64,000 nt of DNA, taken from contig JANCIK010000009.1 of assembly GCA_028532985.1 (NCBI GenBank), positions 2,604,001 through 2,668,000 on the forward strand, read 5' to 3'. Shown piece after piece: positions 11,856-23,265 of the stretch. The notes beneath the pieces are model-generated. The model saw only the letters and a list, made by a program, of their open reading frames with translations. It ran no database searches and was not told where the DNA came from. Positions within the stretch are counted from its first letter, which is position 1; every line of letters starts with the position of its first letter. A program made the position numbers and the translations under genes. Origin of the DNA: Stropharia rugosoannulata (Eukaryota > Basidiomycota > Agaricomycetes > Agaricales > Strophariaceae).

Positions 11856-12052
11856 CGTGTTTTTACAATAAATTGTGCATTTTTAATGTGAAAGCCATTA
11901 ATATATACAAAACATGTTTGCAACATATTCATTACATCCACACCTATGTAAAACAGTTGTTCGACCCGACATTAAATAGTAATCTACATTGCGAGAAGGA
12001 CATATCGGAGTCGTGTAGTGGCTGTGCAATACTTTTGATCGCCACTGTAGAT

Positions 12053-12078
12053 GACTCGTTCTATAATTAGAACGAGTC
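12053..12078. repeat. Short palindrome beside the Tc1 right end
   Basis: GACTCGTTCT and AGAACGAGTC are perfect 10-bp inverted arms around a 6-bp AT-rich loop. It starts four bases outside the right target duplication of the Tc1 element. It may be a chance hairpin or remnant of another element. Confidence 0.6.
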
Positions 12079-12404
12079 CAAATGGTTCTGCAAGCTCACT
12101 TAGTCTTCGAGGTCTGGCAAAAGTTTCTACCCGTAAGTGGGACACTCAAAGGTCCAGTAATACGCCTGCCTCAGTCTGTCAAACGAAATGTAGGGGTAAG
12201 GGGTATGTTAAAGGATGTCATTAGAATATGTAATGAGACTACTCGATCTGGAAGTGTACTATGGGTATATTATGGGGCTTATAGCTGTTACACTTGTCTT
12301 AGAGAATTTGTCTATGTCATCCTATTACAGAAGTGGCAGTGATCGAACATTCTAGGCTCGGCACAACTCCTCATCTTACCAGGTGCGGTCTGACTAATAA
12401 CCAG

Positions 12405-12769
12405 AGATATAAGCAGAGGCCCTGCAGTTCTTGGAAAATGAGATCCTGGCCAGTACAACAGAAGACCAGCTTGCTATCGAGGAAAGACCTGACGAAAAGC
12501 GTTATTTCGAAACGTACGAGTACTACGATCACTGGGACGGTCTACCCGAGGCTTTCAAGAGGGAATGGGCTGCTTATCGCAAGCCGCTCGACGTGCCGTG
12601 ACTGACATGGAGGATACTGCGGTACCTTATGAGCATTGAGTGGCTGCCTTTCATGCTTATCCCAAACACGCGTCTGTTATTTTTCAAATTGACATATATA
12701 CCACAGCTACTATGGACGCAATTGACCAGTTTGGCGACATGGGGAGACTCGTCAGTTTACTTAAAATAA
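12405..12769 (+). pseudogene. C-terminal fragment of a kinase-like gene
   Basis: Reads ALQFLENEILASTTEDQLAI...RYFETYEYYDHWDGLP... and closely matches the last exon of the kinase-like gene at 19469-21123. An in-frame TGA (12599-12601) interrupts it where the intact copy reads PLTWR, after which homology continues to SSVYLK and stop. No kinase core precedes it. It is a dead duplicate. Confidence 0.8.
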
Positions 12770-13056
12770 GTCGATATCCATTACTGCCAAGATGCAACCT
12801 AGTTGTATGACAACACTGGAAACTACGAACCTGTAGACCACATGCGATGTGTACATAGATTAGTAACTTTGATATATGCCGACATACATTTTTCCAACAG
12901 TGGGACTCAGTGTTCGCTCGTCTTTACCGCGACCTTCTCTGCATCAATATTGAATATTGATCGTTGGTTTATCGTGTTGAACCTCTTCAATCAAAACACT
13001 CTGTATACTAAAGATATACTGTAGTTACCCAGTTTGCTTGCTCTTCCCATCCCCAC

Positions 13057-13257
13057 TTGCAACATAGAAGGACTCATGATCCATCTCAGGGGAGGGATTC
13101 ACCGTCCCTCAGACAGTGGTTCTCCTCGAAAGGGTGCACTTTGTATGAGCGAGAAGGGGAAGACGGCTACAAACACTCTTACGCAAAGGCAGGACCGCTA
13201 TACGAAAACTACTGTGAAGCCGTATACCGTATTCCCTCTTTTGCGGATATAAGGTGA
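13057..13257 (+). pseudogene. N-terminal fragment of the same kinase-like family
   Basis: Reads LRQWFSSKGCTLYEREGEDGYK...YENYCEAVYRIPSFADIR, aligning with LAQWFASKGYTFYER...YDDYCEAAYPYAYHDAR of the intact copy at 21123. The frame is open, but there is no kinase domain downstream, and the next gene is unrelated (RIF1). It is probably a relic of tandem duplication. Confidence 0.65.
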
Positions 13258-13574
13258 AAGATCATATTCCACTTGATCCAATTCGCAATGTACTGCAGCC
13301 TCATGTGGTTGTTGCTTGCTGCTTATCGATTATCATTGGCTTATCGCTTTATGTATATAAAGGACCCACTAATAGTCTTGTATCTGGTTGCATAGTAAGT
13401 ACATTTTTGGTGGCATGGTATATGTATCGAGTCTAAGCAAACTTGAAGCAAACGTAAAGCACAATAGTTTGTGGTCAACTCAACTGAGGTCAACTTCCTT
13501 TGAATTTCCTTGCAAGTTGCAACTTGGCCGGAATTGGGATCTACTTTGTACACATGAACAAGCACATACAAGCA

Positions 13575-13646
13575 ACGCGCGTAACGCGACAACAAGCGCG
13601 TTTAATGAGTGACATCGCGTTACATGTCAGACGCGCTTGTCACGCG
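13575..13646. promoter_or_regulatory. Cluster of seven ACGCG/CGCGT boxes upstream of RIF1
   Basis: ACGCG occurs at 13575, 13584, 13631 and 13642, and CGCGT at 13578, 13597 and 13616, all within 72 bp and ending about 43 bp before the RIF1 start codon. ACGCG is the core of the MluI cell-cycle box bound by MBF-type factors (Mbp1/Swi6, Res1/2) that drive G1/S genes in fungi. A replication-timing gene under MBF control makes sense. The motif count is observed; the regulation is inferred. Confidence 0.55.
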
Positions 13647-13688
13647 GCTACCGTCTTCCTTTCCTCTCGGCCACGTCCATCTCCTGCT

Positions 13689-16600
13689 ATGTCTCTTCTT
13701 ACTCCTCCAAGCACCTCCCACAGGTCAGAGAAAGAGAAGGAGAACAAATTCCCAGATATTCCAATCGCGGGTCCCTCGACGCGGACTGTGGTCTGGGCTG
13801 AAGACAACGTGGTACACTCGCTAGCTACTCCCATAAAACACGTCTCTATTTCGTCCAAGAATCGCCCAAGTACAGCAAAACCTATACTAAAGGCAAGCTC
13901 GGAAAACTATCTCTTCGAATTGCCCGCCGTTGTCACCCAGCGCGAGACAACACCTGAACCTTCGGATCCACTTGTCGACTTGCACTACCTGGACCATCCT
14001 GTTGACCAGATTCTGTCGAACGGAGACAACACCGAAGAAGCTCTTGCGAAGCTAATACAAGGCTACAACGTACTTTCGGCACGACTTCGCGCATGTATAA
14101 CGGAATCTACGGATGCTGACGCGTCATGGCCCATTTTCCAGCCTCTGCGCAAGCATTCGCAAGCATTTATCAGAGCGGTAGTCAGAGACGTGAAACGCGC
14201 TTTAGTCGACCCCCTATCCTATAGTACGCGGAACGGAGAAGAGACGCCCCTCAAGCTCCCGCAGTACGCACTACCCTCACCTGCCACAAGCCCAACAAAG
14301 AAGAAGGGAGGTTTGACAGAGGAGCAAGTGAAATACGCCAGAGACCTTTGTACAACGTGCCACTCAGTCATTAAACTGCTCTCTGTCGTCCTCTCCCTGC
14401 CCGCTGTGTATAACATCTTCGAAGGTGCGCTTACATATCTGCTCTGTATAACACTTTCTCACTCCTCTGAATTTAGCATCGCAGCTCAACGAAGTCTTAA
14501 CTGCAGTTCTTTCCATTCCACTCGCCGACGAACTCCCAACACCAAACGCACGGAAAACATGCGCTCTGGCCATATGGCTTATCCAAGTACAACGTCTACC
14601 AGAAGAGGTACTTAAGCCAGCCGCATCACGTATCGCATACGCGTTACGTCGTGGATTGGATAGAGAACTCGGTAAAGAGGGGAAGAAGGGATCTGCTAAT
14701 GATGGTTTGAAGGTGCATATATTTCCTTTTCTTTGTTAGAATCTATTCATCATTACATTATAACAGGCGATCCATGATCTATGTCTATACCTTCCGGGTG
14801 TATTCGTACCCGCCTTTGTAGCCCTCCTCCCTTCCGTTCTTGCCAATCTTCTAGCGCCTACTCTCGCTCTACGTACGCAGGCGTGCCATGCGTTAGGCGG
14901 ATTCGTGAATGGTTCAGTGGCAATTCCCATCACTACCGTTCATACCAAAATATCCAGCATGGTAGCCTCTTTCCTCACAACTGCGTCTCCATCTCCCACC
15001 AAGCTAGGAAAATCCACTGTCAAACCTACCGAAGCCGCCATCGTCCGTACACTTCGAACTACGCTTGGAAACCCTGATCCTGTGAACGTCGCGGCAGGGC
15101 CTGTATGGGGTATTAGCGTCTGCGCTAGCTTTGTCGTTCTTCTTGGGTCAAGGCTCTCAACCGATTCAAAAGTTAGTCGTATTCTATCCAATCTACTCAA
15201 TTTGGGCATACGACATGCAAAGAGTTCAATACGTGCCTTAACATGCGCGGCATGGCGTGTGGTCACTTGGTCCTACTTTCAACCCCCGCTACCGGTAGAA
15301 GATGATGAGGAATCTGAAATTGACGAGGAGTCATACATGAAACGCAAGCAGGCGCGATTAGTTCACTGCAAACTCGTGGTGTCGGTGGTTGACTGCCAGG
15401 CTGGAGTCTCATCCATCGCGGCGTTGCTGGCCGACGATAATACAATGGGCGAAGAAGGACTACGACTGTCTATCGGTATCCTTCAGGCCATGTCACTGAA
15501 AGCAGGACATACCTGTCAGGACGGTATTGCGGCAATGGAGCAGATGGTCAGCGGCACGGAGCCTTTGGATACTTGGAATATGAAGCTGCTCTTGCCCTCG
15601 AAGATGTTCTCTGCAAATCCTGGCCTCTTAACCGTTGATTTTAAGAATCTTGCCAAACCCGTCAGAGAAATATTCGATCAACTTGCGATGGTACACGACA
15701 TCAGGAGCCTGACGAGGGAGGAGATGACGAAGGATTGGGTATTCAAGGGTATGATGCTCGCCTGGCGGACTGCGTTGGGTTGTTTGGAGATGGAGGATGC
15801 GGCGGAAATACCGGTATGCTCGTTACTATTCTTCCCTGAAAATAATTGCTCATTGAATCTAGGAAAACTTTGCAGATATATGGACAAATCTTTTGAAGGC
15901 AAATGTTAGCGTGCTAGAAGGTATAGTTTTTTCATATTAGTCATTTCTGTCTTACCTACTGTTTTCTTAGAAACTGCGGATGATGAAGCCCTCTCGTCAT
16001 TTGCATGCTCTGCATCAAAATACATGGTGTATATCATGGAAGACCCTAAACTCAATCTTATGCCGAACAAACATAACACGGCCGCTCAAACTGAGGTCGT
16101 CCCTGGCTCTGACGACACTATACCCGAGCTCAAGGGAAGCAGCACTCGTACGAATGGCGAATTACGCATGCGGGTCATTCAACGTATGTGGGCCATTATG
16201 CGCAAGGTATTCCCCCATCACGCACTTCGCGACTGTGCAGAGGGTCTGGTCCGCAATCTGATGAAAAATGAAGCGAGCCTTGTATGTGGGACAGGGACAG
16301 CGTGTGCAGTTACGGATGAGGATGCCATAGAGCAAGCACGGATCGCTTGGGTCGCTCTTTGTGTTGATTTCCTTCTTGCGTGCGAAGTTCATGCGGTGAA
16401 GATGTTTTGGGGATGCGAAGATGATATGGCCGCAGCTGTTGCTGCCGGACGACACTATCCAACTTGGAACAACTGTGCCACCAATGTCATCTGGAAAGCG
16501 TTCACAGAGAAATGGCTGGAGAGTAATGGTACGTGGGAGGCTGGCGTCGTGTTGCTTGGAGTGCCCTTTACGTAAGTCAATCCTTCCGACTTCCTTTCGC

Positions 16601-18620
16601 TATCTAAGTGTTGCATTCATATAGCGATCGGCATACGTGGGGACTAAGTAGCGAGGACTATGCTATATGGGAACAGGTTTATCAACATACCACTAGTAAC
16701 GCTCTCGATCTGGGCATTGATTCACCCGTTGTACTCGATGGTATAGCGTCGTTCGTCTCGTCCTTCCAGACCCCGGGAGCCTCACCAGGATCATCTTTGC
16801 GCCTCGTGGATCTGTTGCTATCTAATCTCGAGGTCGCTGACATGCGTGAACTCCCGACCAATGTCATTGAACTGGCATCGGAGACCTTGCGTGCCATGTA
16901 TCCCCCAGCCCCACGTGTTCGCCATTTCGCAATGTGGGTGGTACGTTCATTGACGACGGTCATCGAACATTGTCCAAAGGACTTCAGCCTACAGCTCTTG
17001 CTGACGATACAGGATGGGTTATGCGTATGGCTTTCAGATAAAGAAGGAGAATGGACCGAAACTGAGTTCACTTATGACGTACGACCAAGCTGTACTTCTC
17101 TATTTAATGCGTACTAATCACCACCATAGATCATCACACTTTATCAGCATATACTATTAAAAGTTCAGGACTTGCCTGAGAATCTCGAAACAATTGAAGC
17201 TGCCGCGCCTATCCTGGACTCCATCTTTCTCTTCAGGACTCCAGCTCCTGCTATCGAAAGTTTTACCGATTTCTGGAATTTAGCCTACGCTCAAATGGCG
17301 GCCCCAAAGTCTGGGTGGACTGGCCCTATTCGACACTGCCTCGAGATCGCTCAGATACTGCCTCCCGAAGAGGAGCAGACTTGCCTTATATTTCCTCTCG
17401 CCTCAGCCTTTGTTCCTCAGCCTTCAACTCCACGCACGCCTGTCCCAGCTTCTTTCACCACACCTCCTACTGCCGTTCTTGGTCGTAAAGCCGTCTCTCG
17501 AATAGATTCGCCTCAACGACCGTCGAAGATGTTTGAAGCGTTTTCCTCTAATCTTTCTACCCCCCCTTCGCCAGTTAACAATCGTCGTTCAAACAGCTCT
17601 GTTCGTCGTACCCCTTTGTCCGCCATTCAGCTCTACCAAACACCTTCTAAAAAGAGGCGACTCATCATAAATGATGATGACGAGAATAAGGAAAACATGG
17701 TGCTTTCCGTCAACATATCTTCGGTAGCTGAACGTATCTCTGACCTCCACTTACCCACTCCGTCGAAGAAGCGTCGCCTAGAAGATGAAGGACACGGAAG
17801 TGATTTTCTGAAAGAGGCAGAAGGGTTTACAAGACCCGCTAAAAGGCTTAAAGGACAAATAACATCCAAACACACGTCCCTCAAGATAGATCGACCTTCG
17901 TCTCCCGTACCGAGTACCAGCAGTAATGAAAGCGAAGACGAGCGCCTAGTCGAAGTTTCACTGACTATGGGCGAGTCGTCCCCCGCTAAGGAAGATGGCT
18001 CACAATGTGGGACTGGCAGACGTATTCCACAAAGAACTCGGGGTAATGGTCTTCGCCCTTTAACGACTTCGGCTCCTCCCAAGCTCCCGATCAAACAAGA
18101 ACGTGTCGAAAGTCGTGAATCGCAACGGAAAGAGGACAAACTGTCTGATGCCAAAATTGTTCCCAAAATTGACTTGACTCAAACCTTGAGAAGGTCTATC
18201 AGCGTCCCAGACAAACTTCATGGTAAAAGAAAGCGCACGGACAACGGTACTGTACCATTCAATAAACCGCCTGCCAACATCCGTATCGGACCACCACGTC
18301 GTGCAAGGAAGTTGCAATATGTACCCCTTGCCCTGGGCAGCGACGCCGATCTTCCTCAAACGATGTCTTCGGACAACGACCCTCGCCATGGACAAGCTAC
18401 TCCACATCATTGGACCTCATCTGATTTGCGCCGTAACTGGGGTCTTGCTGAGAGTTCTAAAGCGACCTTTACTCGTGTGGATTGTGAAGACAAAATCGCA
18501 GGTAGCGACGATACAGTCGTTAGCTCTAGTTCTTCCGGCTCTGAATCCGATTCACCAACGAAGGAATTCCTTACTAGACATCTACGGAGGACAAGTTCTA
18601 TTACTTCTCTACTTTCGTAG
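13689..18620 (+). CDS. RIF1: Telomere/replication-timing regulator Rif1
   Basis: Seven exons, 13689-14424, 14477-14712, 14767-15813, 15863-15920, 15971-16571, 16625-17078 and 17130-18620, give 1540 aa. Residues from about 90 to 1050 are a helical repeat region with the Rif1 N-terminal signature (ELPTPNARKTCALAIWLIQV, LPEEVLKPAASRIAYALRRG, DGLKAIHDLCLYLPGVFVP). The rest is disordered and basic, with two PSKKRRL-type nuclear signals and an acidic/Ser-rich end. RTVVW (residues 32-36) fits the RVxF PP1-docking motif, and PILK (65-68) resembles SILK. Rif1 binds telomeres and recruits PP1 to oppose DDK at origins. The start is at MSLLTPPSTS by resemblance to the family; the frame is open further upstream, so a longer start is possible. 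ACGCG boxes lie just upstream. Confidence 0.85.
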
Positions 18621-18792
18621 GGGGAGTTTAGTTTTACGATATTCGTATTTGCATTTTCCAACTGTCCTGTTTTGTATTTTATTGTTATTGTCGCTACTTT
18701 TGCTATGCTGTTGTCTCAAGTTGTACTATATGCCTATACAGCTACCTAACTCACCTCAAACTATAGTTGTTTCCTACTGCTCTGAAAAACGA

Positions 18793-19101
18793 TTAAATTA
18801 ACATTAAATGCACCAAGAAGATCAACTTGCAGGATATCGCGCGAAGAGAATTATCGGGTCGCGCGTCGTGATATGCGTAAGGACCGACGCTCTCACAGAA
18901 GCTATCAAATGGGAGCCTAGGCTTTGCAAACCTCATTTGCGACTTGCCCCCTCCGTCAACAATTTGATATAATGTATATCCTTTGGTAGCAAGCCAGTTA
19001 AATAGGTTTGTCGAATCCCAAAATTGAATAACATCGTAACTTCTTTCTTTTGCTAGTATTCGGTCGACCAGGTTGGTTTCATAATTGTCAAGTTCTACCA
19101 T
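18793..19101 (-). pseudogene. N-terminal fragment of the kinase-like family
   Basis: Begins MVELDNYETN and contains IQFWDSTNLFNWLATKGYTLYQ...KPRLPFDSFCESVGPYAYHDAR, the same N-terminal module as the gene at 19469-21123. It then runs into unrelated codons and a stop. No kinase domain follows, since the 3' end of RIF1 is next. Confidence 0.7.
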
Positions 19102-19468
19102 AGTGTGTGAGATCAAAAATAATGGTCGCTAATTGCACAAGGTCTACGAGGTTGAGGAAGGCAAGGCTAAGTACAAGCTTGTGACAAAGACAACTGGTTG
19201 AACTCCCGTGTGGTATCACGTGATGTACTCTATCCAAGCACTTCAAAGTGGCTTTGAACTTAGGTGTTGAATGCAGAGGACTCGGTCATAGTAAAGTGGA
19301 AAGAACGCGGCCGAGTTCCACGGTTGAAGGATTGTATGTCAGTATGGCAGATATCAAAATTACTATCTACTATCAATTTACAACCTGGAACTGACGAGCA
19401 CACTGACCACACGCGTGACGCGTTGTGTACACTCTACATAGATTAGATAAGTAAACAAGGTTGACCAA

Positions 19469-21123
19469 TTACAACGAAATCGAGGAGCCTCCCCATCTCA
19501 CCAAACTGGTGAACTGACCCCACAACAGCCTTGGAATATACGTCAATCTAAAAAATAGCAGGCGTGTGTGTGGGATAAGCATAGGAGGCAGCCACTCGAT
19601 GCTCATAAGGTACCGCAGTATCCTCCATGTCAGTGGCACGCCGAGCGGCTCGCGATAAGCGGCCCACTCCCTCTTGAAATCCTCAGGTAGACCGTCCCAG
19701 CGATCGTAGTACTCGTATGTTTCGAAATAACGCTTTTCGTCAGGTCTTTCCTTGATAGCAAGCTGGTCTTCTGTTGTACTAGCCAGGATCTCATTTTCCA
19801 TGAACTCTAGAGCCTGCTCTGCTGTAAAGCGCCTGCGTACATCTCTAGTTATTAGTTTGTCGAGAAAGGGCGCGAGCAACGGGATATCCCTGGTGTAACA
19901 CTGCGGAACACATATTAAAATGGTCAACAGAAAGAGGCATTCGGAATACAGTACCGAGTAGGAAGCTCACGTACCTGATAATCCGAGCAAAAATCCACAC
20001 CTAAACAGCCCATATCAAATGCAAAAGGGTTGTAGTCAAATTCCCCTTGCGCCGTGTCGTTGCAGCGCTCCGGGGTGCCGGGATACGACTCCCTGCAGGG
20101 CAGCCTAAAGGTTGTCCTGTCGACGGGACCAGGGAGCAAAATAGACAGGTTGTAATCAATCAATCCATATAAAAGCTGCCCAGCCTGAAGTTGTGGGCGT
20201 CGAGTATGAAAGTAATGTCTTTGCAGCATATCATTTCCGAAGTGGTTGACGAGGAAGTTGGCAGACCTCAAGTCCTGGATTCAGATGAGTGTTAGAATTC
20301 AAGTACAGAGTCTAATTTATTCCTTACGCGATGAATGATGTTGTGCGAATGCACGAAGACTACTGCCTGCATGATGCATGTAAATAACCAATTAATTGCG
20401 TATTGAAGAGCGCTCACCTTGAGCCTTGCGTGCATTATGCGCAGGGCATCACGCAGGGTACTATAGTTCTGGGGCTCATGTATCGTGCAACCCCACCTGT
20501 CCAGTGCAGATAGGTTGAACAAATTGTTTACAAACGTGTGCAAAAAGTAGCACAGCTAACCTCGGCATTATCGCAAAGCAGACATTGTACACATAGAGCA
20601 GTTCGAGTATAGGAAGCAGGCAGTTCTCGCGAAGCACGTCCAGCTCTTGCTCGTGCAACAAGCACCAGATCTTGTGTTCGTCGCTCCCAGCACGGGCTAT
20701 TTTGATCGCGACGTGCCTACCCTGCGCGTCCTGGGCGAACGTGACGAGCTCCTGCCCGACAAATTTATTAGATACAAAATGGTTCGATTTGTCCAAGCAG
20801 TGGTTTACGCTGGTGGTTCCGTAGAGGGACTCGTCCAGTCCCTCCCAGCGCGGGATCCATGACTTGCGCTTTTTGAACGTCCGCGCGTCATGATATGCAT
20901 AAGGGTATGCGGCTTCACAGTAATCGTCGTACGGCAGTCTTGGCCTTCCGTAACTCAGCTTGTTCCCGGCAGTAGAAATGGCTCGCTCATAAAAGGTGTA
21001 CCCTTTCGAGGCGAACCATTGCGCGAGGGCTGGTGAATCCCAAAAGCCGAACATGTCGGCATCTTCGTCCAGTGAGATGAGAGCTTCCATGTTGTCAATA
21101 TCGGATTGACTAAATCCATCCAT
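19469..21123 (-). CDS. Kinase-like protein of an Agaricomycete family
   Basis: Five exons, 21123-20561, 20496-20418, 20366-20328, 20274-19975 and 19900-19469, give 470 aa. An N-terminal family module (FWDSPALAQWFASKGYTFYER...YCEAAYPYAYHDAR, ~26-81) precedes a divergent protein kinase domain. VAIK with the ATP-binding Lys is near residue 141, HNIIHRDLRSANFLVN supplies the catalytic Asp and Asn, and LIDYNL replaces DFG with DYN. The metal-binding Asp is retained, so activity cannot be excluded. The C-terminus has short hydrophobic stretches (WRILRYLMSIEWLPPMLIP). Partial copies of the same gene lie at 12405-12769, 13057-13257 and 18793-19101. The target is unknown. Confidence 0.8.
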
Positions 21124-23265
21124 ATTGGGAGAAGAGTTCGCCAGAGAAAAGAAGCTTTAACGTGTATCGAGCGTCAAAGTTATGCTACAACAAAGAAATT
21201 CAACCGCAGTCAAACCAAAGTTATGTGCGAATGTTAAAAACGGAAGTGTCATACGACCCTTGAGCTTGAACGTTTGAACAGCATATCACCTGACTAGAGT
21301 TGGCATGAAGCAATCATCACTTAGCCAACACTTAGCGCGAACTGTAACAACACCCGCAAGTAGCAAAACAAGCAAAAAACGGGGCCTCGGCTCTACGTTT
21401 TGAAGGTATTCGCGGATATTTACAAAGTATCTCTTTAATACAAAACTCAGTGCACTTACAACACACCTACTAGTACATTCTCCCCTCTGTTCAAACAGGT
21501 TGAAGGTTTGCATGGGGAATGCTCTCAATCTTCGCTGATTTCCAGTAGCAGTAGTGGACGGGCGTCACAAGGATGTCATCCTTGAACGCCGAAATTTATA
21601 GTACGCCCTTGCTTGGTATGCTTGTAAAACTCTCCTGTACGTGTTGAACGAATATTGTTATTATTGTGAGGTCGTTGGAAGAGATTTTCTTTATCTTACA
21701 AAACTATACGACTGAGGACTGTCCAAGACTCGGATTTCGAAATATTGATCCTTGATTACACTGGTTAAATTTTAATGGCCTGGAATAAAAGCCATATCAC
21801 ACTTACAAAGCAAAGGTCTCCCACTGGTCGCTGATGACAGAACCACTAATACATTTATGTGTAGTGTCGGCAACAGTTCAAAAAGTCTGCAGATTTAAAA
21901 CAAGAATTGGACCGATCTAGGTGAAGTTGCGAAGCAGGACCGGTTTCTCCAAGCCTGCCATGAGGGCTTTCATTGAGTCGGTATATCATGCGAAGGAGCG
22001 TCACACGGTGATGTACCGTGAGGATATAGTAAGATCATTCATATGTCATGGGTTAACGAGTGCAATGAGGTCGCCAGCTATAATTGATCGTACTGATAGG
22101 AACTACTGCCTCTTGAGAATGTGTTAGTACAGGGAGAATTTGTGTTCTGATTGCGGTGGCTCTACACAGATATGCACACCTACGCAGCATCCGAAGCACA
22201 TCGAAAAGTGGCAAACCTAGTCATTTCTACATCGCAGAAGCTTCAATTGAGAGGTTTTGATACACGCCATCCTGCACCCCATGCGTTTTTTGTGCGTCCG
22301 ATCCAGAAAAAGCACACATGTTCCTCCTATGTGGGTGCAGTCGTGTGAGCGACCATTATCGCGGCAGGATTTTCTCAAGCGCAACGGGCGTCTCTGAGTC
22401 ATAATGAACAAGGAGCCTTCGTTTTCCGAGAAATGTGATTATCGAGGCGCAATAACGACCTTCCCCACGCGTCGGGACAAGTTAATCGTGCATTAAAAAA
22501 GGGTCCTGTCCCGATCGCGCTTTGCGAGTTCGCCGCTCGTCGTATTAACACCTTTGGCATAATAGTATGCAGTTTTCATGAGTATTCAAAATTCCGGAGA
22601 CTTCTACAACTTCTAAGTCTATACAAAGAAAGGACAAGGCCTTCGTACGGTAATGCGCACAGCGTCTGCTCCCAAATGAGGAGTCCACGAGGCAACAAAA
22701 ATATAACTAACAAATACATATCGTAAATGAGGTCCTTACATGCGGATGCGGGAGATGGACAAAAAGTATATGTACCGCCTGAAGTATTATTATACATGCA
22801 AACCAGCCGGGTGTCTCCCGGCTCGAGTAACTCTACGTAAGTAAGTTAAATGAGAAAACAAGAACAAGCGTCGTCATCGTTGGCAGAGTAGACACAGTGG
22901 ACTCTAAGTCTGCGCCGCAGCATGCCCGCGCTTACGGGTGCGGGGACTCCCGACGCAGACTTGCTTGTGATAGGTACAAGTGTCGTGCGCTTATCTAGCA
23001 TGGTGCGGAGGGACAATTGTCCTCAATACCCAGACTGGTAACGGGGGGATATATGCGTCTGTATTTGGCACCAGGTCGGGGTGGGGGCTTGGCCCCGGGA
23101 GAGAAGGCGAGGGATATATGGATGGGGAAGGATGTCGACGCATAGTGGCCTGGAAACATATTCCAAGAGCTTAGAGCACCTAACGGCAAATGTCACCTTT
23201 GCGCTCCGTGATAAGTAATATGAGTGGTAAAGGGGGAGGGGAGGGGATATATGCGGCTGTTTAGA
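21124..23265. other. 2.1-kb intergenic region
   Basis: No convincing gene is seen. A short GC-rich hairpin lies near 22803-22822 (AGCCGGG...CCCGGCT). G-rich, purine-heavy stretches occur at 23085-23135 and 23228-23250. The left part must contain the promoter of the kinase-like gene (start at 21123). Confidence 0.45.

Larger units (their letters stand above)
10450..12047. mobile_element. Tc1/mariner element, apparently complete
   Basis: Terminal inverted repeats of 30 bp (10450-10479 and 12018-12047) begin CAGTGGCGATCAAAAGTA and differ at one position. The element is flanked by TA on both sides (10448-10449, 12048-12049), the obligate Tc1/mariner target duplication. An open transposase frame lies inside on the minus strand. 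One uninterrupted ORF and near-identical ends point to a young insertion. Confidence 0.95.

Noticed and set aside
13500..13688. Upstream in-frame extension of RIF1
   Set aside because: It reads through the ACGCG cluster and lacks Rif1-like residues; MSLLTPPSTS is the more likely start, though no transcript evidence is available.
16682..17071. Antisense open frames across RIF1 exons
   Set aside because: They are shadows of the plus-strand coding sequence with no independent evidence.
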